The position numbers and the translations under genes were made by a program. A stretch of 60,048 nt of DNA from Nocardioides alcanivorans (GTDB lineage Bacteria; Actinomycetota; Actinomycetes; Propionibacteriales; Nocardioidaceae). Positions 16,234 through 24,116 of this stretch are shown here, piece after piece; position 1 is the stretch's first letter, and every line of letters begins with the position of its first letter. Below the pieces are notes generated by a model, which saw only the letters and a list, made by a program, of their open reading frames with translations, was not told the DNA's origin and made no database searches. Location: assembly GCF_021555175.1 (NCBI RefSeq), contig NZ_JAKGRW010000045.1, positions 1 through 60,048 of the forward strand, written 5' to 3'.

Positions 16234-16812
16234 ATGTATGCCTTTCTGCTGAGCACCGCCGTGATCTTCGTGGCCGAGCTCGGTGACAAGAGTCAGTTGA
16301 TGGCGATGACGTTCGCCGCCCGCTACCGCGTCCGTGATGTGCTCATCGGCATCACCGCAGCCACTGCGATCGTCCACCTCGCCTCGGTGGGCATCGGCTA
16401 CTGGGTCGGCGACGCCTTCGCCGACAGCCAGGACACGATCGCGATCATCGCCGGCCTGGCCTTCCTCGGCTTCGCGGCGTGGACCCTCCGCGGTGACGAA
16501 CTCACCGAGGAGGAGGCGGCCAAGGCGCGCAACAGCACCGGCTTCGCGATCCTCGCCGTCGGTGTCGCCTTCTTCCTCGCCGAGCTCGGTGACAAGACGA
16601 TGCTGGCCACCATCACGTTGGCCACCCAAGAGGGTTGGTTCGGCACCTGGATCGGCAGCACCGTGGGCATGGTCGCCGCCGACGCCCTCGCCATCGTGGT
16701 GGGCGCGATGCTCGGCAAGCGCCTGCCCGAGAAGACGATCAAGTACGGCGCCGCCGCCCTCTTCGCCCTCTTCGGCCTGCTGCTGGTCGCGGAGGGGCTC
16801 GGCGCCTTCTGA
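16234..16812 (+). CDS. GDT1/TMEM165 family (UPF0016) manganese exporter
   Basis: 192 residues with six predicted transmembrane helices in two homologous halves. Each half has the E-x-G-D-K(S/T) cation-binding motif: AELGDKSQ in the first helix and AELGDKTM in the fourth. The family exports Mn2+ (MneA in Vibrio) or exchanges Ca2+/Mn2+ for H+. ATG at 16234 with aaggagaag upstream. A manganese riboswitch precedes the gene, which fits a role in relieving manganese excess. Confidence 0.92.
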   Translation: MYAFLLSTAVIFVAELGDKSQLMAMTFAARYRVRDVLIGITAATAIVHLASVGIGYWVGDAFADSQDTIAIIAGLAFLGFAAWTLRGDELTEEEAAKARNSTGFAILAVGVAFFLAELGDKTMLATITLATQEGWFGTWIGSTVGMVAADALAIVVGAMLGKRLPEKTIKYGAAALFALFGLLLVAEGLGAF

Positions 16813-16815
16813 TTC

Positions 16816-16880
16816 GGGTAGTCCCTGACGAATTCGTAGTGAAATCGCCCGCGAGGCGACAAGTTTGTCCGGGACTACCC
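16816..16880. repeat. Long imperfect inverted repeat, probable bidirectional terminator
   Basis: Arms gggtagtccc (16816-16825) and gggactaccc (16871-16880) pair perfectly, and homology continues inward as an imperfect 22-bp dyad. The centre can form a smaller stem, tcgcc-cgcga-ggcga. It separates the GDT1 gene from the convergent DUF4873 gene. The layered palindrome looks like a REP-type element. Confidence 0.7.
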
Positions 16881-16881
16881 C

Positions 16882-17166
16882 TCAGAAGGGCGGGCGACCG
16901 GTGCCGGTGATGCGGAAGCGGCGCCAGGGGTCGAGGTCGGAGAGCTTGGCCTCGGCCGTGCCGTGGGGCGTGGTCAGGGTCGCCATCGCACCGGAGCGTA
17001 CGTCGTCCAGTGCGTCGGTCGCGGTGACGCGGCCGTACCAGTGGAAGCGGCCGTCGATCGGCTGGAAGGCGCCCCGCAGGGTGACCTCGACCGGCACCTG
17101 CCGGTCGTCGACGGACAAGGTGGCGGGGCCGTCGTACTCGTCGGCGGGAAGCGTTTCGTCGTTCAT
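16882..17166 (-). CDS. DUF4873 domain protein
   Basis: 94 residues. The characteristic run YDGPATLSVDDRQVPVEV, LRGAFQPIDGRFHWYGRV and the C-terminal RFRITGTGRPPF cover the whole protein. DUF4873 is an actinobacterial beta-rich domain, usually beside or fused to flavin monooxygenases; its role is unknown. The ATG at 17166 overlaps the TetR stop (ATGA), so translation is coupled to the regulator. With the AurF-type oxygenase divergent from this pair, an accessory role in an oxygenase pathway is likely but inferred. Confidence 0.85.
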   Translation of the reverse strand: MNDETLPADEYDGPATLSVDDRQVPVEVTLRGAFQPIDGRFHWYGRVTATDALDDVRSGAMATLTTPHGTAEAKLSDLDPWRRFRITGTGRPPF

Positions 17167-17855
17167 GAGTCGTTCCTCCGCAGCTCGGTGACGGTGGCGG
17201 CCGTGGCCCGGGTGGCGAGCTCCTCGAGATCGATGCCGTGTTCGGCAGCGATGCCGGCGAATCCGTGCCAGATGAAGTCGGTCAGGTAGGTTCCGACGGC
17301 TGCGCGGGACATGGTCTCCCGGGTGAGCCACCACTCGCCGGTGCTCAGTCCGAAGCCGACCAGGCCGTGGGCCCAGGGTTCCGCGCCGCCCGCGTCGAGT
17401 CCCAGCGCACGCATGCCGTCGCCGATGAATCGGGCGAAGGTGGCGCTGATGCGGTGGCTGCCTGGCGGCATCAGGGCACCGTCGGTGCCGCGGTGGCGCA
17501 GCACGAGCCGGAAGACGTTGGGGTGTTCGGTGAGCAGGCCCAGATAGGCGTCGACGGCGTTGCCGATGCGGCGGCGGATCGCTCCGGGCTCGGCGAGTGC
17601 CGGGGCGATCCGGTCCACCACCTGTTCGGCCGCCCAGGTGATGACCCGGTCATGGAGCTCCTGCTTGTGATCGAAGTAGCGGTAGAGGACCGGCTTGCTG
17701 ACCCCGGCCGCTTCGGCGACCCGGGCGATGCCGGCGTCGGGGCCGAACTGCTCGATGGCGGTGACGGCGGCGAGCACCAGTTCGCCGCGGCGTTCTTCGC
17801 GATGGTCGTCCCAGCGGCTGCTGCGGCCGTCGGGATCCTTGACGGGGGATGTCAT
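17163..17855 (-). CDS. TetR-family transcriptional regulator
   Basis: About 230 residues. The HTH is IEQFGPDAGIARVAEAAGVSKPVLYRYFDHKQELHDRV, the standard TetR pattern with Y-R-Y-F in the recognition helix. The C-terminal domain resembles regulators of fatty-acid or oxygenase genes. The ATG at 17855 was chosen; a GTG three codons upstream is also possible. Divergent from the diiron oxygenase gene, with a clear operator at 17878-17894 between them. Confidence 0.88.
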   Translation of the reverse strand: MTSPVKDPDGRSSRWDDHREERRGELVLAAVTAIEQFGPDAGIARVAEAAGVSKPVLYRYFDHKQELHDRVITWAAEQVVDRIAPALAEPGAIRRRIGNAVDAYLGLLTEHPNVFRLVLRHRGTDGALMPPGSHRISATFARFIGDGMRALGLDAGGAEPWAHGLVGFGLSTGEWWLTRETMSRAAVGTYLTDFIWHGFAGIAAEHGIDLEELATRATAATVTELRRNDS

Positions 17856-17877
17856 GCGAGCCACACTAGCGGATAGG

Positions 17878-17894
17878 TGTTACCGGCAGTAACA
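17878..17894. promoter_or_regulatory. TetR operator TGTTAC-CGGCA-GTAACA
   Basis: A perfect 6-bp inverted repeat around a 5-base centre lies between the divergent TetR and diiron-oxygenase starts. Such GTTAC/GTAAC dyads are common operators of TetR proteins that control oxygenase operons. Confidence 0.75.
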
Positions 17895-17925
17895 GTTAAT
17901 CCGCGATCTGCAAGGAGCCCGTTCC

Positions 17926-18810
17926 GTGACCATCAGTGACCCGCTCGCCGACCGACTGCTGAAGTCGGCGGCCCGCCAGAGCTATGACCCCGAGGTCGAC
18001 ATCGACTGGGAGGCAGAAGTCCTCCCCGGGTTGCACTACATGGTCCCGGAGCGCCTGTCGTTGTGGGGCACGCCGACCTACGACAGGCTCACTCCCGAGC
18101 AGCAGATCGAGCTCTCCAAGCACGAGATCGGCTCCGTCGCGAGCGTCGGTCTCTGGTTCGAGATCATCCTCATGCAGATGCTGTTGCGCGACGTCTACCG
18201 CAGCGACCCGCGCTCGGAACGCACCCACTTCGAACTCACCGAGATCGCCGACGAGTGCCGGCACTCGCTGATGTTCGGCAAGGCCCTGGGGCGACTGGGG
18301 GTGCCGGCGTACGGTCCGCCGCCGTTGATCCACCGCTTCGCGCCGATCTACCCAACGATCAGCCGTGGCGCCGCGGCCTACGCCTCGATCCTGATCGGTG
18401 AGGAGCCCGTCGACCGGTTGCAGCGCGAGCTCATGCACGACGAGCGGGTGCAGCCGATCGTGCGGCAGGTCTCGCGGATCCACGTGATCGAGGAGGCACG
18501 GCACGTCAGCTTCGCCCGTGACGAGTTGCAGAAGGCGGTGCGCCAGATGTCGCGCGCAGAACGCGTGTTCGCGCAGACCGTCACCGCGCAGGGGGCATTC
18601 ATCATGATGAGGTCGCTGATCAACCCCCAGGTGTATGCGAGCGTCGGACTCGACCCGCGTGAGGCCCGCAAGGTTGCGCTGGGCAACGAGCACTACCGTG
18701 CGACGATCGCATGGATGGGTGAGAAGGTGATGCCCTTCCTGGAGGAGTGCGACATGGTCGGGGGACCGCGCAACCGTCGCGCGTGGCGGGCCTCCTTCCT
18801 GCTGCCCTGA
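17926..18810 (+). CDS. AurF-like diiron oxygenase
   Basis: 294 residues, the usual length for the p-aminobenzoate N-oxygenase (AurF)/diiron oxygenase family. Carboxylate and His ligands of the ferritin-like fold are visible as E-x6-H in the early helices (ELSKHEIGSVASVGLWFE), EIADECRHSLMFG and HVIEEARHVSFARDE. Members oxidise amines or other substrates with O2 via two irons, and some actinobacterial paralogues act on lipid-related compounds. GTG start at 17926 with aaggag upstream. The adjacent TetR and operator suggest induction by a substrate. The actual substrate is unknown. Confidence 0.87.
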   Translation: MTISDPLADRLLKSAARQSYDPEVDIDWEAEVLPGLHYMVPERLSLWGTPTYDRLTPEQQIELSKHEIGSVASVGLWFEIILMQMLLRDVYRSDPRSERTHFELTEIADECRHSLMFGKALGRLGVPAYGPPPLIHRFAPIYPTISRGAAAYASILIGEEPVDRLQRELMHDERVQPIVRQVSRIHVIEEARHVSFARDELQKAVRQMSRAERVFAQTVTAQGAFIMMRSLINPQVYASVGLDPREARKVALGNEHYRATIAWMGEKVMPFLEECDMVGGPRNRRAWRASFLLP

Positions 18811-18843
18811 GCGGTTGTCGGGCCGTGCTGCCAGACTGGTGGC

Positions 18844-19373
18844 ATGGCGACCCGGCTTGCGTTCCTTCGCGCGATCAACCTCGGTGCGAAGCGGAAGTTC
18901 CCGAAGGACGACATCCGCGCGAGTGTCGAAGGTGCGGGTTTCACCGACGTGGCCACCTACATCAACACCGGCAACGTGCGCTTCGAGACCCGAATGCGCT
19001 CGCGGGCGCGGATCGAGGCCACTCTGGAGCAGGCGTTCCGTGCCGACCGTGGGTTCGAGGTGCCCACGATCGTCTTCACCCGATCGGAGTTCGCCCGGAT
19101 CGGAACCGACTCCGAGGAGCTCCACGAGGACCACCTCGCTCGCCACTACGTCTGGCTGCTCAAGGAGGAGCTCGATGACGCCCTACGTGAGCAGGTCGAA
19201 GGGCTCTCCACCGAGCACCACCGGGTCATCGTGCGGGGAGGGCCGCCCATCTCCTCCTCGGGGAGGGGTACGAGCAGGGAGCGGTCGATCCGTTGCGCGC
19301 GGAGCGATTCCTCGGCGTGGTCACCAACCGCAACCACAACGTGGTGACCACGCTCGCCCGGCAGTGGTGTTGA
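18844..19373 (+). CDS. DUF1697 protein (one frameshift)
   Basis: About 176 residues when repaired. The N-terminus LAFLRAINLGAKRKFPKDDIR and YINTGNVRFET are the DUF1697 signature. The frame breaks at 19234-19237 (gggg); one added G gives VRGRAAHLLLGEGYEQGAVDPL, and the end becomes LGVVTNRNHNVVTTL, the conserved DUF1697 terminus. ATG at 18844. Function unknown. Confidence 0.82.
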
Positions 19374-19406
19374 TCCCCGCCCTCCTGCTGGCGCTAACCT
19401 CCGGGC

Positions 19407-20192
19407 ATGACCACACAGCAGAGCACTCCCGGGCTCGTCGTCACCGAGACGGACGGGGTCCTGACCCTGCGCTTCGATCGCCCCGAGGTGTTCAACGCCC
19501 TCAACGGCGAGATCGTGCATGCCTGTTGCTCGCTGCTCGAGCGAGCTTCGACCCGTGATGACGTCCGCGTCGTCGTGCTGACCGGCACGGGTGCGGCCTT
19601 CAGCACCGGTGCCGACATCGGCGACGGTGCCCACGCGCGCCTCGACATACGTGCCATGGATGCCGCCAACCGGCTGATCCGGGCGATCGTCAACTGTGAC
19701 AAGCCGGTCGTGGCCGGCGTCAACGGCGTCGCAGCGGGAGTCGGCCTCAGCGCCGCCTTGGCGTGCGACCTTGCCGTGGCGAAGGAGTCAGCTGCGTTCC
19801 TGCTCGCCTTTGCCCGGGTGGGCCTGATGCCCGACGGCGGAGCTCCGGCGACGGTGACCGCGGCGATCGGGCGTGCCCGCGCGATGAGGATGGCGCTGCT
19901 CGCCGAACCCCTGCCGGCCGCTGACGCCCACGAGGCCGGCCTGGTCTCGCACTGCGTCCCCGACGAGGAGTACGACGCCACCTTGGCGGGCGTGACACGT
20001 CGCCTCGCGCTCGGCGCACCGTTGGGGCAGGCCGCGACGAAGCGGGCCATCAACGCGATGGCGTTGCCGGGCCTGGAGGAGACGCTCGAGTTCGAGCGCA
20101 CGAGCCAGACCCTTCTGCTGCGCACCGCCGACGCGAAGGAGGGCATGGCTGCCTTCGCGCAGAAGCGTCACCCCGACTTCACGGGCGCCTGA
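19407..20192 (+). CDS. Enoyl-CoA hydratase/isomerase family protein
   Basis: 261-residue crotonase-fold protein. Oxyanion-hole regions are FSTGADIGDG and NGVAAGVGLSAALACDLAVA. The position of the first catalytic Glu of classic hydratases is not a Glu here, and GLMPDGGAP carries an Asp like that of PaaG-type isomerases. It therefore probably acts as a double-bond isomerase or a variant hydratase in fatty or aromatic acid degradation. ATG at 19407. No acyl-CoA dehydrogenase or thiolase is adjacent. Confidence 0.85.
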   Translation: MTTQQSTPGLVVTETDGVLTLRFDRPEVFNALNGEIVHACCSLLERASTRDDVRVVVLTGTGAAFSTGADIGDGAHARLDIRAMDAANRLIRAIVNCDKPVVAGVNGVAAGVGLSAALACDLAVAKESAAFLLAFARVGLMPDGGAPATVTAAIGRARAMRMALLAEPLPAADAHEAGLVSHCVPDEEYDATLAGVTRRLALGAPLGQAATKRAINAMALPGLEETLEFERTSQTLLLRTADAKEGMAAFAQKRHPDFTGA

Positions 20193-20232
20193 GCGGTCGG
20201 GGAATGCCGTCGCCCGGCTGGGCGGCGAGACG

Positions 20233-20816
20233 TCAGGCGGCTGTGACCCCGGCTGCCTGCATCGCGGCGAGTGCGGTGGCGGTGGTCTCGGGGGCGACGC
20301 CGGCGCACAGGTCCACGAGCAGCCGCACCTCGAAACCTTCGTTGCGGGCATCGAGGGCAGTGGCTCGGACGCAGTGGTCGGTGGCCAGCCCGCACACGTC
20401 GACCTCGGTGACGCCGCGTGTACGCAGCCAGTCGGCCAACCCGATGCCCTCGGCGGTGGCTCCCTCGAAGCCGGAATAGGCGGCAGCGTGCTGCCCCTTG
20501 AGGAAGACCGCCTCGAACGGAGCGGGGTCCAGGTTGGGATGGAACGCCTCGCCCTCGGTGCCCACCTTGCAGTGCACGGGCCACGAGGTGCGGTAGTCGG
20601 GCTCGGTGCCGCGGGGCGCCCAGTGGGCACCCGGGTCGATGTGGTGGTCCTTGGTGGCCACGACGTGGGCGTAGTCGGGAGCCCCTTGCCACCGTTGCGC
20701 CACGCTCGCAACAGGTCGGCCACGTCATGGGCGACGGTCGCACCGCCCGGCACGGCCAGCGAGCCGCCTTCACAGAAGTCGTTCTGCACATCCACCACGA
20801 TCAGTGCGCGAGTCAT
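20233..20816 (-). CDS. pncA: Nicotinamidase/isochorismatase-family hydrolase (one frameshift)
   Basis: About 194 residues when repaired. It opens with ALIVVDVQNDFCEGGSLAVPGG, where Asp 9 is catalytic, and has a catalytic Lys in AVFLKGQ and Cys in VCGLATDHCVRAT. The metal-site pattern is KDHHIDPGAHW. This fits PncA, which hydrolyses nicotinamide to nicotinate for NAD salvage. The frame is broken at the run cccc (20682-20685 on the plus strand); one added base gives NGGKGAPDYAHVVATKD. pncB is encoded 1 kb away. Confidence 0.86.
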
Positions 20817-20921
20817 GCCTCCAGCGTAGGCCGTGGCCTCAATGAGCCCGGCCATGACACGATCCGACGGGCGCTCGCGACGCACGAGCCTCAGCAGACC
20901 AGGAAGAGGGACCCGGAACAG

Positions 20922-21767
20922 ATGTCATCGCAACACCGTCCGCGGCGCGTGCAGGCAGTCACCACGCGCAATGCCACGTTCCAGCGCTGGCAGACCCTCC
21001 TCTCCAACCGCACCAAGCGCAACCGCGCCGGCGAGATGGTCGTGCAAGGGGTCCGGGCGATCACGCTCGCCCTCGATTCGGACCTGGAGGTCCGTGCGGT
21101 GCTCGCCACCCGCTCCGAGCCGAGGTCGCGGTGGGCGGACGAGGCGCTCGCATCGGCAGAGCAGGCGGGTGCGGAGTGCTACCTCGTCTCCGCCGAGTTG
21201 ATGCAGGAACTCGGTGAGAAGGAGCACGATGCGCCGGAGCTCCTTCTCGTGGTCGCCATCCCGCCCGATGACCTGTCTCGCCTCGTGACGCCACGCGACG
21301 CGCTGTACGTCGCCCTCGACCGGCCGAGCTCGCCGGGCAACATCGGGTCGATCGTGCGGTCCGTCGACGCCCTCGGCGGGAACGGTGTCATCGTGACCGG
21401 GCATGCAGCCGATCCCTACGATCCCAAGGCGTTGCGCGCCTCGACCGGATCGACGATCATGACGCCGACCGTGCGGGCGCCGAGCGTGCCGCCAGTGCTC
21501 GACTGGGTCGCCCGGACCCGGGCTGCCGGCGTCGACATCCAGGTCGTCGGGACCGACGAGGGCGCGAGCCGAGACGTCTGGGACGTCGACCTCACGCGAC
21601 CGACGCTGATCGTCACCGGCAACGAGCACTCCGGCATGTCGGCGGCGTGGCGTGAGGCCTGCGACGTGTTGACCCGCATCCCCATGGGCGGCCACGCCTC
21701 GTCCCTCAACGCGGCCAACGCCACTGCCGTGATCCTCTACGAGGCAGCCCGCCAGCGCAGGGGCTGA
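20922..21767 (+). CDS. TrmH/SpoU-family RNA 2'-O-methyltransferase
   Basis: 281 residues. An N-terminal substrate-binding region (about 1-110, including NRTKRNRAGEMVVQGVRAI) precedes a SPOUT domain. Conserved motif 1 is DRPSSPGNIGSIVRSVDALG, motif 2 IVTGNEHSGMS and motif 3 RIPMGGHASSLNAANATAVILYEA, forming the trefoil-knot SAM site. It should methylate a ribose in rRNA or tRNA; the exact target is unknown. ATG at 20922 with aggaagaggg upstream. Confidence 0.9.
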   Translation: MSSQHRPRRVQAVTTRNATFQRWQTLLSNRTKRNRAGEMVVQGVRAITLALDSDLEVRAVLATRSEPRSRWADEALASAEQAGAECYLVSAELMQELGEKEHDAPELLLVVAIPPDDLSRLVTPRDALYVALDRPSSPGNIGSIVRSVDALGGNGVIVTGHAADPYDPKALRASTGSTIMTPTVRAPSVPPVLDWVARTRAAGVDIQVVGTDEGASRDVWDVDLTRPTLIVTGNEHSGMSAAWREACDVLTRIPMGGHASSLNAANATAVILYEAARQRRG

Positions 21768-21786
21768 CCCAGGCCCGTTCCAGGTG

Positions 21787-23084
21787 TCACTCGAAGACGG
21801 TCGGAATCACCGGGTCACCGGCAGACATCATCTCGATCGCACGGGGGAGTTCGGCAAGCGCTGCGCGATGCCGCTCCCGCGCGGTCTCCAGCGACTCGCG
21901 ACCGACGACCTCGCCCTCACGCACCAGCGGAACCAACAGTGGTCGGTCGTTGGAGTCGCCCGTCGGCGGCGTACCGATGCCCACCACCTCGGTCTGCGCG
22001 ACGTCACGCGAGGAGAGCCTGCGCAGCGCGTACTTGCGGCCGCCCACGGAGATCTTGTCCTTCGACTTCTTCGCCACCGACACCATCTCGCCGTCAGCAC
22101 CGACGCGCGCGACCAGCTTGTAGACGAAGCCGCAGGTGGGATGGCCGGACCCGGTGACCAGCTTGGTGCCCACCCCGTAGCCGTCCACGGGAGCAGCGGC
22201 CAGGGCGGCGATCGCATGTTCGTCGAGGTCGGAGGTCACGATGATCTTGGTCGACGTCGCCCCCAGCGAGTCGAGCTGTGCTCGCACCTCTCGGGCCAGG
22301 GAGCCCAGATCGCCGGAGTCGAGTCGAACCGCGCCGAGCTCGGATCCGGCGAGCTCCACGCCCAGTCGCACCGCCTCCGCCACGTCGTAGGTGTCGACGA
22401 GCAGCGTCGTACCCCGCCCTTGGGCCGCGACCTGGGCCTTGAAGGCGTCGGCCTCGGAGTCGTGCAGCAACGTGAAGGAGTGGGCCGACGTACCGGCCGT
22501 CGGAACGCCGTAGCGGGCCCGGGCCATCAGGTTGGAGGAACTGGTGAAACCAGCGATGTAGGCCGCCCGCGCGGCTGCGACGGCCGCCTCCTCGTGGGTA
22601 CGTCGCGAGCCCATCTCGATGCAGGGCCGATCGCCCGCGACCATCGTCATGCGTGAGGCGGCGGAGGCGATCGCCGAGTCATGGTTGTAGATCGACAAGA
22701 GCACGGTCTCGAGGAGGACCGCCTCGGCGAAGGTTCCCTCGACGACGACGAGCGGGGAGTAGGGAAAGTAGGCCTCACCCTCGGCGTACCCCCAGATGTC
22801 ACCGGCGAACCGGTAGTCGGCCAACCACGACTGGGTCTTGTCGTCGACGACGCCGTCGAGCGCGGCGATGGTGTCGTCGTCGAAGCGGAAGGCCTCAAGG
22901 GCGTCCAGGGCCCGGCCGACACCGGCGACGACCCCGTAGCGCCGACCACCGGGCAGGCGCCGGGGAAGAGCTCGAAGACCGAGCGGCGACCTGCTGTGCC
23001 GACCCGCAGCGCGGCCTCCAGCATGGTCAGCTCGTAGTGGTCGGTGAGCAGGGCGGTGGACGGCGTGGCCGGTGCAGGAGTCAC
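21787..23084 (-). CDS. pncB: Nicotinate phosphoribosyltransferase (one frameshift)
   Basis: About 433 residues when repaired. The start LLTDHYELTMLEAALR is the family signature. GSRRTHEEAAVAAARAAYIAGFTSSSN, the phosphoribosyl-binding VRLDSGDLG and KIIVTSDLDE follow. It makes nicotinate mononucleotide from nicotinate and PRPP. The frame breaks at 22962-22965 (gggg on the plus strand); one added base joins FELFPRRLPGGRRYG. GTG start at 23084, only 26 bases from the divergent clpS start. Together with pncA this gives a nicotinamide-to-NAD salvage route. Confidence 0.92.
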
Positions 23085-23110
23085 GTGGGCAACTGTGCCA
23101 CGATGGGCGG

Positions 23111-23404
23111 GTGAGCCCGATCCACGCCGAACCGGAGGCCACGCAACTTCTGGACGAGATCACCTTCCTGGCCAAGCCGTGGGTGACCATCGTGTGGAAC
23201 GACCCGGTCAACCTGATGTCCTACGTCTCCTACGTCTTCCGCAGCTACTTCGGCTACGACAAGGCGAAGGCCGAGAAGCTGATGCTCGAGGTCCACAACG
23301 ACGGCAAGTCGGTGGTCTCGAGCGGCAGCCGCGAGGAGATGGAGCGCGACGTGCAGGCGATGCACGAGTACGGCCTCTGGGCGACGATGGAACAGGCCAG
23401 CTGA
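23111..23404 (+). CDS. clpS: ATP-dependent Clp protease adaptor ClpS
   Basis: 97 residues, typical. WVTIVWNDPVNLMSYVSYVF is the conserved N-end-rule degron-binding region, with the NDP turn, and the end reads AMHEYGLWATMEQ. ClpS delivers N-degron proteins to ClpAP/ClpCP. GTG at 23111; an upstream ATG would add residues that overlap the pncB start. The following DUF2017 gene is the conserved actinobacterial neighbour. Confidence 0.93.
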   Translation: MSPIHAEPEATQLLDEITFLAKPWVTIVWNDPVNLMSYVSYVFRSYFGYDKAKAEKLMLEVHNDGKSVVSSGSREEMERDVQAMHEYGLWATMEQAS

Positions 23405-23427
23405 GTGCGAGCGGACAGAGGAGAGCA

Positions 23428-24008
23428 GTGACGGGATTCGAGCGGCACCGGCGCAGCGGGCGGATCATCGCCAACTTCACCGGTTTCGAGGCCGACCTGC
23501 TGCGTTCGCTGGCGAGCCAGCTCGTCGAACTGCTCCGCGACGAAGTGGCAGCGCCGACCGCGAGCGACCCGCTGGAGGCGATGTTCGACTTCACGGGTCC
23601 CACCACGGCACCCGAGGACCCGGTGCTGGCTCGACTGTTCCCGGACGCCTACCACGGCGACGAGGAGGCGGCGGGGAGTTCCGGCGTTTCACCGAGGGCA
23701 CCCTGCGCAGCAGCAAGGCGGACGCGGCCATCGCGATCATCGATGATCTCGAGGAGGCGGGCCTACCGCCGGAGCTGACGGAGGACGGCCTCCACCTCGA
23801 CGTGGAGCTCGACCAGGCGCGGGCGATCAAGTGGATGCGTTCCTTCACCGACGTCCGGTTGGCCCTGGCGACCCGCCTCGGGGTCGAGGACGGCGACGAG
23901 GCCCGCTGGGCGGCTCTCCCTGACGACGACCCGGTCAGCCAGGCCCACGACATCTACGAGTGGGTCGGTTATCTCCAGGAGACCCTCGTCGAGGCACTTG
24001 ACGACTGA
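23428..24008 (+). CDS. DUF2017 protein (one frameshift)
   Basis: About 193 residues when repaired. It starts TGFERHRRSGRIIANFTGFEADLLRSLASQL and ends with AHDIYEWVGYLQETLVEAL. DUF2017 always follows clpS in actinobacteria, and the name carries no function. The frame breaks at 23673-23676 (gggg); one added G gives GEFRRFTEGTLRSSKADAAIAIID. GTG start at 23428, 23 bases after clpS, with gaggagag upstream. Probably coupled to ClpS function, by inference from synteny. Confidence 0.88.
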
Positions 24009-24043
24009 GTGGCGAGAAGCGGCCGGGGTTGAGGGAAATGCAC

Positions 24044-24079
24044 AACGCCCTCGGAAGCCGAGGCCTCCGAGGGCGTTGC
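24044..24079. terminator. Bidirectional terminator
   Basis: Perfect 13-bp stem (24044-24056 with 24067-24079) around a 10-base loop, between the convergent DUF2017 and glutamate dehydrogenase genes. Confidence 0.88.
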
Positions 24080-24116
24080 CGTGACGGGGGTACGCCGCGT
24101 CCGGACGGGTGCTGCG

